Source of the DNA: Agrobacterium rubi TR3 = NBRC 13261
GTDB lineage: Bacteria; Pseudomonadota; Alphaproteobacteria; Rhizobiales; Rhizobiaceae
Direction of reading: 5' to 3'
DNA length: 64,000 nucleotides
Assembly (NCBI RefSeq): GCF_000739935.1
Contig: NZ_BBJU01000019.1
Span: 54,305 to 118,304, forward strand
The stretch's first letter is position 1; each line of letters opens with the position of its first letter. The position numbers and the translations under genes were made by a program. The notes under the pieces were generated by a model, which saw nothing but the letters and a program-made list of their open reading frames with translations, did no database searches and was not told the origin of the DNA. Positions 7,971-17,722 of this stretch are shown here, one piece after another.

Positions 7971-8130
7971 GGTGTAACTCCTCATAAATAGGAATTAATT
8001 CATACACCATCAAAAACACGCCTACAATCTTCGAATTTCAGGCGCTTCGTAACAAATTGAAATCACTGAAAACTATTTCAACCAAAACAAGGAAAGGACT
8101 ATTTTCTTATTTCCCGTTACCTCTGCGCAC

Positions 8131-8160
8131 AAAAAAGCCGGCCACAGGGACCGGCTTTCT
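8131..8160 (-). terminator. Intrinsic terminator of ros/mucR
   Basis: AAAGCCGG (8134-8141) pairs with CCGGCTTT (8151-8158). Read on the minus strand, the hairpin is followed by a run of six T. It lies about 25 bases after the ros stop codon and separates ros from the DnaA-like gene. Confidence 0.9.
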
Positions 8161-8181
8161 GAACGTATGAAATTGTCGATA

Positions 8182-8610
8182 TCAACGCGCGGATTTGCGA
8201 CGCTGGCCGAGGCCCATTTCCTTGGCGAGGCGCGAGCGCGCTTCTGCATAGGCCGGGGCGACCATCGGGTAATCCACCGGCAGGTCCCACTTCTCGCGGT
8301 ATTCTTCCGGAGTGATGCTGTGATGCGTCGTCAAATGACGCTTGAGCGACTTGAACGAACCGCCACATTCCAGGCAGATGATCTGATCATCCTGAACCGA
8401 TTTGCGCACAGACACCGCAGGCTTCTGCTTTTCGACGTTGACCGCTGCCACGACAGGAGTCGAGGTGCCGCTGAGGGCTGTGTGGACGTCTGAAATGAGG
8501 CCTGGAAGCTCCGTGACCGGAACGACGTGGTGGCTAACATAGGCAGCAACGATATCCGCCGTCAGTTCGACGAGCAAATCCTGAGCGCCGCCATATGTAG
8601 TTTCCGTCAT
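8182..8610 (-). CDS. ros: Ros/MucR family zinc-finger transcriptional regulator
   Basis: This 142-residue protein has the prokaryotic Cys2His2 zinc finger of the MucR/Ros family: Cys79, Cys82, His92 and His96/97 in [19 protein letters not shown], flanked by basic residues, with the conserved N-terminal oligomerisation part ([18 protein letters not shown]). In Agrobacterium, Ros represses virC/virD and ipt and controls exopolysaccharide genes and itself; MucR proteins in general are global H-NS-like regulators binding AT-rich DNA. The sequence agrees almost throughout with Agrobacterium Ros as I remember it. It is monocistronic with an intrinsic terminator downstream, and the AT-rich upstream region is a plausible autoregulatory target. 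Confidence 0.95.
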   Translation of the reverse strand: MTETTYGGAQDLLVELTADIVAAYVSHHVVPVTELPGLISDVHTALSGTSTPVVAAVNVEKQKPAVSVRKSVQDDQIICLECGGSFKSLKRHLTTHHSITPEEYREKWDLPVDYPMVAPAYAEARSRLAKEMGLGQRRKSAR

Positions 8611-9020
8611 CTATATCTCTCCTATTCATGCCTTCACCGGCACAAGGCCTTGAGCCTTTGCCTGGGAAGTGAAGTTAACCCCAAACCATTGGTTTGCGCT
8701 CGACTGAGAGGTCCGGGCCTATCTTTTGCCGCGAACAGAACTTCCCTCAGCAACTGCGAAGATCGCAATAGATATCCAGATATTCTCTGACAGAGATAGT
8801 TTAGCCATCAATAAAATGTCTAACTGGACTACCGGTTTCGCAAAACGCAAATCAACATCATCTACTTTACCTATCGTGGATAACACCAAACCAAAAAAAG
8901 TCCAATTAGTATTTTGGACTATTTCAAAGGAAATCGGGCTTATTCCATCTATTAGAAATCGTAGATGACAAAACTAGAATATGTTCAAAACGCGAATAGG
9001 GTAATAATCTAGCAAACGGA
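8611..9020. promoter_or_regulatory. AT-rich region upstream of ros, no convincing gene
   Basis: This 410-base gap separates the ros start from the end of the Mrp operon. The part from 8780 to 9010 is clearly richer in A+T than the genes around it, as expected for a region bound by Ros/MucR itself. Open frames on the plus strand (8527-8790 and 8726-8968) have no recognisable domain or ribosome-binding site and I do not accept them as genes. Confidence 0.5.
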
Positions 9021-9362
9021 TCAACTCAACTTAAGGTCTGCTTTGCGTTGATCTATTACGGTTACAGACGACAGTCGATAACCGACTTGGTGGGAAGCTT
9101 TGGCAAGCAAATGTGCGGATACTGGGGCAGTCAGCACGACAAAGAAAAACCCCGCGAGAGAGCGAACCAAAACAGCAACCTCCAGTGCATTGATGCCCAC
9201 CGCAAGAAGAAGCAGTCCCGAGCCGACAGTACCGGCCTTGGAGGCCGCATGCATGCGAGTATAAAGGTCGGGAAAGCGGTTTATACCAATGGCAGCGATG
9301 AGGGAAAACGTTGCTCCACCCAGTAGCAGCACCGTGACGATGACGGCGACAAACCAGTTCAT
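9021..9362 (-). CDS. mnhG: Monovalent cation/proton antiporter subunit G (MnhG/PhaG)
   Basis: The last gene of the seven-gene Mrp operon. The 113-residue membrane protein begins with [20 protein letters not shown] and contains the family signature [20 protein letters not shown] between the first and second of three membrane helices. Its start overlaps the mnhF stop by four bases (ATGA), so a longer frame reaching to 9533 is not used. MnhG is a small subunit required for assembly or activity of the hetero-oligomeric Na+(K+)/H+ antiporter in the inner membrane. Confidence 0.92.
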   Translation of the reverse strand: MNWFVAVIVTVLLLGGATFSLIAAIGINRFPDLYTRMHAASKAGTVGSGLLLLAVGINALEVAVLVRSLAGFFFVVLTAPVSAHLLAKASHQVGYRLSSVTVIDQRKADLKLS

Positions 9363-9748
9363 TTTTTCGCTCCCCTTGCCTTTTTCCGTTTCGGTTTTCT
9401 GCGAAACTGCGGTGAGACTGCCGGCACCACGTCCGTACCATCCAGTACCTCGCAGGCCCGTTGCCCCTGCTGTGGCGTGCGCGACAGGACGAAACGGGCG
9501 AATGCAACCGTTGCAAGAAAGCCGAGGAGGCACAGCGCGATGGCGATATCCACATAAAGATCAAAGCCCGTGCGGATGGCGATGACGGCGATAAATCCGA
9601 TGGCGATACCAACCAGCGTATCCAGCGCGACGATTCGGTCCGGCAAGGTCGGCCCCGCCACCACCCGGTAGACGGCGAGCAGGAAGGCGACAGACAGAAT
9701 GACGGATGCGACGATGGTGGCGTAAGAGATCAGTGCTTCCGGTGTCAT
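9359..9748 (-). CDS. mnhF: Monovalent cation/proton antiporter subunit F (MnhF/PhaF)
   Basis: A 129-residue protein with three membrane helices and the MnhF signature [18 protein letters not shown] after the first helix. The C-terminal 40 residues form a basic cytoplasmic tail ([14 protein letters not shown]) longer than in most MnhF proteins. The start ATG at 9748 overlaps the mnhE stop by four bases. It functions as part of the Mrp complex; MrpF homologues have been linked to Na+ and cholate efflux. Confidence 0.92.
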   Translation of the reverse strand: MTPEALISYATIVASVILSVAFLLAVYRVVAGPTLPDRIVALDTLVGIAIGFIAVIAIRTGFDLYVDIAIALCLLGFLATVAFARFVLSRTPQQGQRACEVLDGTDVVPAVSPQFRRKPKRKKARGAKK

Positions 9749-10224
9749 TTGCGAAACGCCTCCATGATCTTGCGCTCGAACCCGTTGGCAATCGACCGCT
9801 TGGTGGCTTCGATATCGCTGCAATCCAGCGCGTGGACATAGAGGATCGAGCGATCGTCAGACACATCGACGGACAGCGTGCCGGGGGTGAGCGTGATGAG
9901 GTTGGCGAGAAGGGTAATCTCGAAATCGCTGTTTACCGCCAGAGGATAGGCAAATATTCCGGGGGTGAGAGCCATCTTCGGTTTCACTACGGTTTTTGCC
10001 ACCGTCCACGCCGACAGCGCCAATTCCTTCAAGAACGAAAGGCCCAATGACAGGATGGCCCAGATGCGCGTCCAGTGGGTGTCGCTTGACCGCAATTGAT
10101 GACGCACGATGCCAAGAGACAGGGCGGCAACCAGCATGCCGAACAGAAGATTGGGCACCGTGTAGCTGCCGGAGATGGCGAGCCAGATGAGGGTGAAGAG
10201 CGCTCCCAGCACATAAAGGCTCAT
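9745..10224 (-). CDS. mnhE: Monovalent cation/proton antiporter subunit E (MnhE/PhaE)
   Basis: The 159-residue protein has two N-terminal membrane helices ([19 protein letters not shown] and [15 protein letters not shown]), then the conserved cytosolic part with [20 protein letters not shown] and LYVHALD typical of MnhE. It overlaps mnhD by four bases at its start and mnhF by four at its end. It is a structural subunit of the Mrp antiporter. Confidence 0.93.
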   Translation of the reverse strand: MSLYVLGALFTLIWLAISGSYTVPNLLFGMLVAALSLGIVRHQLRSSDTHWTRIWAILSLGLSFLKELALSAWTVAKTVVKPKMALTPGIFAYPLAVNSDFEITLLANLITLTPGTLSVDVSDDRSILYVHALDCSDIEATKRSIANGFERKIMEAFRK

Positions 10225-11783
10225 CGGGCGGTCCCTCCCGGAAAGACGGAGCGGATATAGGCGGTCGGATCGGCCAGACCATCGGCCGCCTGCTGGCTGA
10301 GCTTCATGACCTGTTCAGGAAACAGGCCAACGACAATGACGAGCAGGGTCAGCGCCACCACAGGCGCAAGGCTTGGCGGGTTGGCGACCTCTGCGACCGC
10401 CTTCATGCCTGCGGGCGAAGGGCGCCAGAAGCAGAGCAGGAAGACGCGGGCGAAGGCGATGGTGCAGAGAAAGCCGGAGACCAAGATGGAGGCCGCCAGC
10501 CACCATGCGCCGATGTCGATGGCGGATTTGGTCAGCATGGCCTTGGGCCAGAAGCCGGAAAAGGGCGGCAGGCCGGAGCCTGCGAAAAACAGCGCCAAAG
10601 CCAGTGCGGAAAACCAGGGTGCCCTGGTGTAAAGGCCGCTGAGATCCGATAAAGTCCAGGCGCCACCGATGCGGGCGGCGTGGCCGATGGTGAGATAGAG
10701 CGCCGTCATGACCACCACGGAATTCAGCGCGTAAAACACGACACCACCGACTGATGATGGCGAGCCGATGGCCACGCCTGCCAGCATGGTGCCTATGCCG
10801 GATATGACGATGTAGCCCATCATCCGCCGGAGATCGTTTTGCGCCAGAGCGCCCATGGCACCCAGGATCATGGTGAGGGATGCGACGATGGCGATGACAA
10901 AGCTCAGCTCTTCCCGCTGCACCGGAAACAACATGATCATGACGCGCAGCAGCGCATAGATGCCGACCTTGGTCAGGAGACCGCCGAACAGGGCAGACAC
11001 GACGATTTTCGGCGTGTGATAGGAGGCGGGCAGCCAGAAATTGACCGGAAAGGCCGCCGCCTTCATGGCAAAGGCCAGCGTGAAGAGTGCGGCGAGCGTC
11101 ATCAGCGGCGCTTGCCCACCTGCCCCGGTCACCCGCCCGGCAATATCGGCCATGTTGAGCGTGCCGAAGATGGCGTAGAGGTAGCCGACCGCGATCAGAA
11201 ACAGCGTGGTGCCAATGAGATTGAGCACGGCATATTTCAGCGCGCCATCGATCTGCTCCTTCGTCGAGCCTAGCACGATGAGCCCGAAGGACGACACCAG
11301 CAGCACCTCGAACCAGACATAGAGGTTGAAGATATCGCCGGTCAGGAACGCGCCGCTGACACCGGCCATGAGCAGCATCAGGAACGGATAGAAGCCATAG
11401 CGGCGACCGCTGTCATCGATATCGGCGCTGGCATGCACGGCGCAGGCAAGGGCTGCGATGGCACCGGCCAGCGCCAGCGCCGCTCCGGTCAAATCTGCGG
11501 TGAAGGCGATGCCGAAGGGTGGCAGCCAGCGGCCCATGACCATGGTGAAAGGGCCGTTCGTTGCCACCTTCCACAGCAGGGCGGCATCGATGAGGACCAG
11601 CAGACCGAGGCCAGCAATGGCGATGCAAGCGTGGAGGCGCGTGGTGTAACGCACCATCATCAGGATGGCACCGACGCTGATGCAGAGCGCGACGGGCAGG
11701 ATGATCAGCCAATCGGCAAGCGCGGTTGGCTGCACGACAAGCGCGGCTGTGAGATCGATGGGGGCGGAGCCGAAAACGGCCAT
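10221..11783 (-). CDS. mnhD: Monovalent cation/proton antiporter subunit D (MnhD/PhaD)
   Basis: The 520-residue polytopic protein belongs to the NuoM/NuoN-like antiporter family (Proton_antipo_M). About 14 membrane helices are present, and the conserved block FNLYVWFEVLLVSSFGLIVLG contains the key glutamate of the proton pathway, followed by the lysine-bearing FAMKAAAFPVNFWLPASYHT. Together with subunit A it is thought to carry the ion/proton exchange in the Mrp complex. It lies 16 bases after mnhC and overlaps mnhE by four bases. Length is standard. Confidence 0.95.
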   Translation of the reverse strand: MAVFGSAPIDLTAALVVQPTALADWLIILPVALCISVGAILMMVRYTTRLHACIAIAGLGLLVLIDAALLWKVATNGPFTMVMGRWLPPFGIAFTADLTGAALALAGAIAALACAVHASADIDDSGRRYGFYPFLMLLMAGVSGAFLTGDIFNLYVWFEVLLVSSFGLIVLGSTKEQIDGALKYAVLNLIGTTLFLIAVGYLYAIFGTLNMADIAGRVTGAGGQAPLMTLAALFTLAFAMKAAAFPVNFWLPASYHTPKIVVSALFGGLLTKVGIYALLRVMIMLFPVQREELSFVIAIVASLTMILGAMGALAQNDLRRMMGYIVISGIGTMLAGVAIGSPSSVGGVVFYALNSVVVMTALYLTIGHAARIGGAWTLSDLSGLYTRAPWFSALALALFFAGSGLPPFSGFWPKAMLTKSAIDIGAWWLAASILVSGFLCTIAFARVFLLCFWRPSPAGMKAVAEVANPPSLAPVVALTLLVIVVGLFPEQVMKLSQQAADGLADPTAYIRSVFPGGTAR

Positions 11784-11799
11784 GTGTCTTGTCCGTTTC

Positions 11800-12177
11800 T
11801 CAGTAGCCGAGCGGCGGAAGCGGTTCGCTTCGCGGTTCTGCGGCGCGCATGTCGTTGGTGTCGTCGGTTTTCAACGCCTGGAACGCCCGCCAGACCAGTA
11901 CCGCTAGGAAGCAGAAGAAGCAGAAGGAAATGACGATGGCCGTGAGGATGAGCGCTTGCGGCAGCGGATTGGCTGCGGTTGGCGCAAGTGTGTCTTCACC
12001 CGCGCCGATGATGGGCGGCACCTCGCGCGTTAGCCTACCTGCGGTGAACAGCAAGAGATTGACGGCATTGCCGAGGATGGCGATGCCGAGCAACAGGCGC
12101 ACGCTGTGGCGCGACAGCATGAGATAGATCGCCACCGAAAAGAAGATGCCGACGAGGACAGAGAAGATCGCTTCCAT
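11800..12177 (-). CDS. mnhC: Monovalent cation/proton antiporter subunit C (MnhC/PhaC)
   Basis: A 125-residue NuoK-like subunit with three membrane helices: an N-terminal helix (EAIFSVLVGIFFSVAIYLML), the motif RLLLGIAILGNAVNLLLF, and a third helix (LILTAIVISFCFFCFLAVLV). The motif DPLPQALVLTAIVI of the family is present as NPLPQALILTAIVI. The gene start touches the mnhB stop, and mnhD follows after 16 bases. It is part of the ion-translocating core. Confidence 0.94.
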   Translation of the reverse strand: MEAIFSVLVGIFFSVAIYLMLSRHSVRLLLGIAILGNAVNLLLFTAGRLTREVPPIIGAGEDTLAPTAANPLPQALILTAIVISFCFFCFLAVLVWRAFQALKTDDTNDMRAAEPRSEPLPPLGY

Positions 12178-12596
12178 CAGTCGCGCTCCCTTTCTTCCAG
12201 TGCCAGCGCAATGGCCGTGAAGCCACCGACCACGACAAGATAGACGCCGATATCGAAGGAGATGACGGTGGCCAGCGGCACCTCTACGCCCGCAAGGCTA
12301 GGTGTGACCCAAAGGCCGGTCATGAAGGGCACACCGAAAAAGACCGAGAGCATGCCGGAGAGCGTCGCCAGCAGCAGGCCGAAACCGGCAATGGACAGCG
12401 GGTGAAAGACGATGGCACGGCGCACGGTTCCTACCCCGAAGGCGATGCCGTAAACCGCCAGCGCCGACACGGCAATCAGCCCGCCGATGAAGCCACCACC
12501 CGGTTCGTTATGGCCACGCAGCAGCACGAAGACGGAAAACAGCAGCATGAGGCTGGTGATGACGGGTGCGACGGTGCGGAAAATCACCGTGTTCAT
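12177..12596 (-). CDS. mnhB: Monovalent cation/proton antiporter subunit B (MnhB)
   Basis: The 139-residue protein has the MnhB (DUF4040-associated) pattern: [23 protein letters not shown] near the N-terminus and several membrane helices. In some rhizobial Pha1 systems, subunits A and B are fused; here B is a separate gene overlapping the end of mnhA by four bases. It ends at the start of mnhC. It is an essential small subunit of the Mrp antiporter. Confidence 0.93.
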   Translation of the reverse strand: MNTVIFRTVAPVITSLMLLFSVFVLLRGHNEPGGGFIGGLIAVSALAVYGIAFGVGTVRRAIVFHPLSIAGFGLLLATLSGMLSVFFGVPFMTGLWVTPSLAGVEVPLATVISFDIGVYLVVVGGFTAIALALEERERD

Positions 12597-14944
12597 GCCC
12601 TGCCCTCCTTGTCAGCACCCGTTGTCGGTTTTGGGCGGATGCGGATGAGTGCCAGAATGGCAAGACCGGTGATCATCACCACGGCGATTTCTCCCAGCGT
12701 ATCGGTGCCGCGAAAGTCGACGATGATGACGTTCACCACGTTGTTTCCGTGGGCGATGAGCTTGGAATAGGCGCTGAAGAACTCGGTGAGGCTGGTGTTG
12801 AAGGGGCGCTCGGTGGCTTTCATCAGCATCAGGGCAAAGCCCGTGCCGCAGGCAAGCGCGATTGTGCCATCCAGCAGTTTCTGGCGCAGGCTGCGGTGAT
12901 CGGATGGCGAGAGGCGCAGGCGGGTCATCACCAGCGTGAAGATGACGACGGAGAGCGTTTCCACCATGAACTGCGTGAACGACAAATCCGGCGCGCCGAA
13001 CAGTAGGAACAGAACCGCCACGGCAAAGCCCTGAATGCCGAGCGCGACGATGGCCGTGAGGCGACTGGCCGCCGTCAGCACCGCGATGAGGCCGATGACG
13101 GCAATAGCGATGAAGGTGAATTCATGCAGCTGGATATCGGCGGGCCAAACAGGGATGGCGGGCAACTCGCCATAGGCAAAGAGCGGCACCAATAACACGA
13201 GCGCGATGATGGCGAAGGTGACGGTGACGTAGAATTCCAGCCTGCCCGGCTGGATCATGCGGGTGACATGGAAGGACAGTTTTACGAGGCCGGAGATGGC
13301 GGCATCGAAAGCCCTGTCCGGCCCCGGTCCGGCAGCCACAAGCGCGCGATTCATGAGGAGGCGAGCAGCCGATAGTTTGGTAAAGACTAGGACGCCGAGC
13401 GCGATGGTGAACAGCGAGAGCGCCAAGGGAATACCAATATGCGGGATCAGCGACATCTCCACGGGCCGGCTTTCGCCAGCGATGGCAGATGCCATGGGCG
13501 TTGAGAAACCTGCGTGAAAGACGCCGGAGAACAGCGCAGCCAGAAGTCCGCCGAGCGCCAGCACGGCGGGGCCGAGCCACAGCAGGACCGGGCCTTCATG
13601 GGCGTGTTTCGGCGTTTTCTTCAGCTTTCCGACGAAGGGTTTGAGCGCGACCGCAAAAGCGACCGCCAGCATCAAGGCGTTGCCGATGATGGCGATGCCG
13701 GTGAAGAGGATAGCGCGGGGATCAGGGTGCGCCAGCGCGTAGTAGATTTCTTCCTTGGCGAGAAAACCAAGAAACGGCGGCAGGCCCGCCATGGAGATGG
13801 CCGCAGCCACAGCCGCGATAAAGGTGATGGGCATGGCCTTGCCCAGGCCGCCCAGCTTCGTCACATCGCGTGTTCCCGCCTCGTGATCGATGATGCCTGC
13901 GACCATGAACAACGCGCCCTTGAACAGCGAGTGGGCGACCAGATACAGCACCGCCGCCTCGATGGCGTGGTCCGAACCGAAGCCCGTGAGCATGACCAGA
14001 AGGCCGAGCGACGACACGGTGGTATAGGCCAGCATCAGCTTGAGATCGGTCTGGCGGATGGCGAGGAATGCGCCGGTCAGCATCGTCAAACCACCGAAAA
14101 AGGGCAGCAGAATTTCCCAAGCCGCCGTTTCGCCCATGACCGGGTTGAGCCGCATCAGCAGATAGACGCCTGCCTTCACCATTGTGGCGGAATGCAGATA
14201 GGCCGACACCGGTGTGGGTGCTTCCATGGCGTTGGGCAGCCAGAAGTGGAACGGGAATTGCGCGGATTTGGTGAAGGCACCGCCCAGCACCAGCAGCAGG
14301 GTGACGAAATAAAACGGGCTCTGGCGCAGCACGTCATCGCCATGAACGAGAAGTGACAGCTGCGTGGTGCCGCTGATGTTCCAGATGAAGATGAGCCCCG
14401 CCAGAAGCGCCAGCCCGCCCCCGCCCGTCACGACCAGTGCCTGCAAGGCAGCGCGACGTGCCGCTTCGCGCCGGTGATCGAAGCCGATCAGCAGGAAGGA
14501 GGTAATGGAGGTGAGTTCCCAGTAGACGAACAGCATCATCAGGCTATCCGACACCACCACGCCCAGCATCGCGCCCATGAACAGCAGCAAAAAGGCCATG
14601 AACCGGCCCTGCTGTAGATGACCCTTCATATAACCGCCCGCGTAGAGCACGATCAGCGTGCCGATGCCGGTGATGAGCAGCGCAAAGGTCAGCGACAGGC
14701 CATCGATGAACCAGGAAAAGCTAAGATTGAAGCTGGGCACCCAGGCATAACCACCGGTCACGACCTCGCCTGCGGCGATTTCCGGAAGAAAGCCTATGAA
14801 GTGAATGAAGGCAAAGGCGGGCGCAAGCGCCAGCAGCCAGACGCCCTTATGCCCAAGCCGGCCAATCGCCAGAGGAGCGCACAGTGCCGCGATGAAAGGC
14901 AAAAACAGCACGACGAATGTCAGCAGCGTGACATTGGCAATCAT
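12593..14944 (-). CDS. mnhA: Monovalent cation/proton antiporter subunit A (MnhA/PhaA)
   Basis: The first gene of the operon encodes a 783-residue polytopic protein. The N-terminal two thirds are NuoL-like, with [20 protein letters not shown] and [20 protein letters not shown] (proton path residues and lysine). The C-terminal third holds the DUF4040 and MbhE-like modules ([19 protein letters not shown] and [17 protein letters not shown]) typical of full MrpA. The complex exchanges Na+ or K+ for protons and supports pH and salt tolerance; in Sinorhizobium a related Pha system is needed for K+ and pH adaptation during nodulation. The promoter must lie in the 178-base gap shared with divergent msrB. 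Confidence 0.95.
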   Translation of the reverse strand: MIANVTLLTFVVLFLPFIAALCAPLAIGRLGHKGVWLLALAPAFAFIHFIGFLPEIAAGEVVTGGYAWVPSFNLSFSWFIDGLSLTFALLITGIGTLIVLYAGGYMKGHLQQGRFMAFLLLFMGAMLGVVVSDSLMMLFVYWELTSITSFLLIGFDHRREAARRAALQALVVTGGGGLALLAGLIFIWNISGTTQLSLLVHGDDVLRQSPFYFVTLLLVLGGAFTKSAQFPFHFWLPNAMEAPTPVSAYLHSATMVKAGVYLLMRLNPVMGETAAWEILLPFFGGLTMLTGAFLAIRQTDLKLMLAYTTVSSLGLLVMLTGFGSDHAIEAAVLYLVAHSLFKGALFMVAGIIDHEAGTRDVTKLGGLGKAMPITFIAAVAAAISMAGLPPFLGFLAKEEIYYALAHPDPRAILFTGIAIIGNALMLAVAFAVALKPFVGKLKKTPKHAHEGPVLLWLGPAVLALGGLLAALFSGVFHAGFSTPMASAIAGESRPVEMSLIPHIGIPLALSLFTIALGVLVFTKLSAARLLMNRALVAAGPGPDRAFDAAISGLVKLSFHVTRMIQPGRLEFYVTVTFAIIALVLLVPLFAYGELPAIPVWPADIQLHEFTFIAIAVIGLIAVLTAASRLTAIVALGIQGFAVAVLFLLFGAPDLSFTQFMVETLSVVIFTLVMTRLRLSPSDHRSLRQKLLDGTIALACGTGFALMLMKATERPFNTSLTEFFSAYSKLIAHGNNVVNVIIVDFRGTDTLGEIAVVMITGLAILALIRIRPKPTTGADKEGRA

Positions 14945-15122
14945 CTCGTCTCCCAGCCCCGCTACTTTTTTGTTACCTCTTAACTAGGGCAAGGCGACAT
15001 GAGCCTCAACTCTTTTCGATTGTGCGCAGGATAACAAGGTCTTTATCCCCTGTTAAAGCCGCGTCCTCTTTTAACGGCAAAGCCGAGTCACTATCTCTGG
15101 GGACAAACGAAAGGATCTCCTG

Positions 15123-15533
15123 ATGAGCGATCTCACATCACCGAAAATCACCAAGTCCGATGCGCAATGGCGCGAAGAACTGACGGCGGACCAGTACCGC
15201 ATTTTGCGCGAACACGGCACCGAGCGTCCGTTTACCGGTCCCTATTGGAACAGCACCGAAAAAGGCCTCTACCGCTGCGCCGCCTGCGATGAGCCGTTGT
15301 TCATCTCGGACACGAAATTCGATGCCGGTTGCGGCTGGCCGAGCTATTTCGAACCGGTGAAAGCCGATGCCGTGACCGAACATCGCGATACCGCCTTCGG
15401 CATGGTGCGCACGGAAATCCGCTGCGCCAATTGCGGCGGCCACCTCGGCCACGTCTTCCCTGATGGTCCACCACCCACCGGTCTGCGTTACTGCATCAAC
15501 GGCCATTCGATGGTGTTCGAACCACAGGATTGA
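15123..15533 (+). CDS. msrB: Peptide-methionine (R)-S-oxide reductase MsrB
   Basis: MsrB reduces the R epimer of methionine sulfoxide in oxidised proteins. The 136-residue protein has the full domain: zinc ligands Cys52, Cys55, Cys101 and Cys104 ([10 protein letters not shown] and [13 protein letters not shown]), the substrate-pocket region GCGWPSYF, and the catalytic Cys124 in [11 protein letters not shown], where most homologues read RYCINSASL. It is preceded by AAAGGATCTCCTG close to the start. It stands alone, divergent from the Mrp operon, and is a cytosolic repair enzyme that probably takes electrons from thioredoxin. Confidence 0.95.
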   Translation: MSDLTSPKITKSDAQWREELTADQYRILREHGTERPFTGPYWNSTEKGLYRCAACDEPLFISDTKFDAGCGWPSYFEPVKADAVTEHRDTAFGMVRTEIRCANCGGHLGHVFPDGPPPTGLRYCINGHSMVFEPQD

Positions 15534-15540
15534 TGGTGGC

Positions 15541-15670
15541 ACATGCCGTCATACCGCGCTTGATGCGGTATCCCCTCAGCCCAAGTCCTCGGGCTGAGAG
15601 AAGCTTTTCTCCATACAGACGCATGGATGCTGGATTCCGGCGCAAGGTCGGAATTACGGCGGAAAAGGCG
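15541..15670. repeat. Palindromic intergenic repeat after msrB
   Basis: Two consecutive hairpins are seen: ATACCGC (15551-15557)/GCGGTAT (15565-15571) and CTCAGCCC (15575-15582)/GGGCTGAG (15591-15598), followed by TGGATTCCGGCGCAAGGTCGGAAT. The words GATGCGGTATC and CTGGATTCC recall the mosaic repeats at 27.6 and 52.0 kb. It occupies the convergent gap between msrB and the rhodanese gene and may act as a bidirectional terminator. Confidence 0.55.
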
Positions 15671-15674
15671 AGCT

Positions 15675-16085
15675 TTACGCTGCGACAGACTGCTCCGACG
15701 CAAACGCAAACCCCTCATCCTCCCAGCCGGTGATCCCGCCGATCATGATCTTCACTGGTCGTCCCAACCTAGCGAGCTTCAGGGCGGCCTGGTCGGCGCC
15801 ATTGCAGTGCGGGCCAGCGCAATAGGCCACGAACAGGGTGTCGTCCGGCCACTGCGCCAGGCGCTCTGCCGTCATGTCCGCGTGGCGCAGGTGAATGGCA
15901 CCGGGAATGTGCTTGCGGGCGAAGGTCTCTGCGGAACCGACGACGTGGAGCAGAACGAAATCTTGCTCTCCTTTTTTCATTGATGCCGATACATCCGCGC
16001 AATCCGTCTCGAGCGACAGCCTGTGCGAAACATGGTCGATCACGACCTGCGATGGGGCGGCGGGAATGTCCGATACGTAGCTCAT
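15675..16085 (-). CDS. Rhodanese-like domain protein
   Basis: A 136-residue single-domain rhodanese. The active-site loop is VAYCAGPHCNGADQAA, with the catalytic cysteine most likely in YCAGPHCNG; ARKHIPGAIHLRH is the conserved preceding strand. Start at 16085 was chosen because AGGAGA lies just upstream; the frame continues to 16160 without support. It is divergent from ftrA, and a rhodanese gene beside this AraC/DJ-1 regulator is a recurrent arrangement, which suggests that FtrA controls it. It probably transfers or senses sulfane sulfur or another thiophile in the cytosol. Confidence 0.85.
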   Translation of the reverse strand: MSYVSDIPAAPSQVVIDHVSHRLSLETDCADVSASMKKGEQDFVLLHVVGSAETFARKHIPGAIHLRHADMTAERLAQWPDDTLFVAYCAGPHCNGADQAALKLARLGRPVKIMIGGITGWEDEGFAFASEQSVAA

Positions 16086-16174
16086 GGGCGTCTCCTGTGC
16101 GGTGTGGATGCTGAACATTACGCCGTGCAGGAAAAGACTGGCAGATGGCATGATTGCCATATATCATCAATATC

Positions 16175-17170
16175 ATGCCAAAACACCAGACACCACCCAA
16201 CCGTCTTGTCGTCGCGCTTGCCTATGACGGCCTGTGCACCTTCGAATTCGGCGTTGCCGTCGAAATCTTCGGTCTGGCCCGACCCGAGATGGGCGATGAC
16301 TGGTATCGCTTTGCCGTTGCTGCCGTGGATGATGGCGAGATGCGCGCCGTGGGGGGCCTGCGCTTTGTCACCGATGGTGGGCTGGAACTGATCGAGCAGG
16401 CTGGCACCATCATCGTGCCGGGCTGGCGCGGCATCCATGAGCCGGTACCTGAAGCGTTATGCGCGGCCCTGCGCAAGGCGCATGACAATGGCGCGCGGGT
16501 TTTGTCGCTCTGTTCCGGCGTGTTCGTTCTGGCTGCCGCGGGATTGCTGAACGGCAGGCAAGCCACCACCCATTGGCGCTATACCGATGCGCTGAAGGCT
16601 CGGTTCAACGAGATCGAGGTGTTGCCGGATGTGCTGTATGTCGATGGCGGCACCGTGCTGACGGCGGCAGGCAGTGCGGCGGGCATCGACCTTTGCCTGC
16701 ATCTCATCCGCCGCGATTTCGGCACAAAGGCTGCCAATCTCGTGGCGCGACGGCTGGTGGTGGTGCCACACCGCGATGGCGGGCAGGCACAATTCATCGA
16801 CAAGGCCGTTCCGGAGCCACATGAAAAGGCAAGGCTTGGCCCCCTTCTGGATGCGATGCAGGCTGATCTCTGCCAGGATTATACCGTGGCAAAGCTGGCA
16901 AGCATGGCGGGCATGAGCAGCCGCACCTTTTTGCGCCGGTTCGAAGCCGCCACCGGCACGACGCCTGCCAAGTGGCTCTTGCTGCAACGCCTTTCCAAGG
17001 CCAAGGACCTCCTGGAAACATCAAGGCTTGGCATCGACACCATCGCTGAAACCAGCGGGCTCGGCAGCGCCGCCAATCTGCGGCACCATTTTCGCCAGCA
17101 TTTTTCCACCACGCCCGCAGCCTACCGCGAACGCTTCGGCGCGAAAAATCTCACGATATCGGAAGCTTGA
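16175..17170 (+). CDS. ftrA: Transcriptional regulator FtrA (DJ-1/PfpI domain plus AraC-type HTH)
   Basis: The 331-residue protein joins an N-terminal class I amidotransferase/DJ-1-like domain (residues about 8-180; nucleophile elbow-like VLSLCSGVFVLAAAGLLNGR) to a C-terminal AraC/XylS DNA-binding domain (DYTVAKLASMAGMSSRTFLRRFEAATGTTP and a second helix-turn-helix near TIAETSGLGSAANLRHHF). It is of the FtrA group. The ATG at 16175 is preferred to the upstream TTG at 16154. The gene is divergent from the rhodanese gene with an 89-base shared promoter region. Its 3' end overlaps the convergent acetyltransferase gene by 20 bases. Confidence 0.9.
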   Translation: MPKHQTPPNRLVVALAYDGLCTFEFGVAVEIFGLARPEMGDDWYRFAVAAVDDGEMRAVGGLRFVTDGGLELIEQAGTIIVPGWRGIHEPVPEALCAALRKAHDNGARVLSLCSGVFVLAAAGLLNGRQATTHWRYTDALKARFNEIEVLPDVLYVDGGTVLTAAGSAAGIDLCLHLIRRDFGTKAANLVARRLVVVPHRDGGQAQFIDKAVPEPHEKARLGPLLDAMQADLCQDYTVAKLASMAGMSSRTFLRRFEAATGTTPAKWLLLQRLSKAKDLLETSRLGIDTIAETSGLGSAANLRHHFRQHFSTTPAAYRERFGAKNLTISEA

Positions 17171-17654
17171 GTTCCATGCTGGTCAAGTCCAGCCAGCGGT
17201 CGAATTTTCGCCCGACCTCCGAATATCTCCCGGCAACGCGAAAGCCCAGCGCCTCGTGCAGGCGGATGGATGCAGTGTTTTCCGATTCGATGGCACCGAT
17301 CAGCACATGCACGCCACTGGCTTTGGCATGTTCGATCAGCCCCTGCATCAGCAGCTTGCCGATGCCGGCACCGCGCGCATCCTTGTGGACATAGACGGAA
17401 TGTTCGCGGGTGTGGCGATAACCATCGAATGCGCGCCAGTCTCCGTAAGATGCGTAGCCCGCGACCGCTCCCTCCTTTACCGCGACGAGGACCGGAAAGC
17501 CGCGCTCCTTACGGGCCTCGAACCAGTCCGTGCGGTTGTCCAGATCGACCAGAACGTCATTCCAGATCGCGGTCGTGTTAAAGACCGCGTCGTTATAGAT
17601 GTCCATGATGATGGGAAGGTCGTCGAGGGTGGCGTCGCGTAGCTCTATTGTCAT
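17151..17654 (-). CDS. GNAT family N-acetyltransferase (phosphinothricin/MnaT-like)
   Basis: The 167-residue protein is a GNAT acetyltransferase of the Pat/Bar/YncA subgroup. It begins ELRDATLDDLPIIMDIYNDA, has the pantetheine-binding signature HKDARGAGIGKLLMQGLI (motif A, R/Q-x-x-G-x-G/A) and the subgroup-typical ASIRLHEALGFRVAGRYSEVG and GRKFDRWLDLTSME. Members acetylate the amino group of phosphinothricin, methionine sulfoximine or related amino acids. Substrate is not predictable here. A second paralogue is at 41678-42220. Start at 17654 removes a long unlikely N-terminal extension. Confidence 0.9.
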   Translation of the reverse strand: MTIELRDATLDDLPIIMDIYNDAVFNTTAIWNDVLVDLDNRTDWFEARKERGFPVLVAVKEGAVAGYASYGDWRAFDGYRHTREHSVYVHKDARGAGIGKLLMQGLIEHAKASGVHVLIGAIESENTASIRLHEALGFRVAGRYSEVGRKFDRWLDLTSMELKLPIS

Positions 17655-17722
17655 GCTGTCTATCCGCTGCAAATCAAAGTCTGCGGGCAGCATAAAGCAA
17701 GTTTTCGGACCGTGCAGCGATT

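Noticed and set aside
8726..8968. 80-codon plus-strand frame upstream of ros
   Set aside because: No family, no ribosome-binding site, and it lies in the AT-rich region expected to be the ros promoter.
13514..14356. 280-codon plus-strand frame inside mnhA
   Set aside because: Composition is His/Gln/Arg-rich with no hydrophobic core; mnhA is unambiguous on the other strand.
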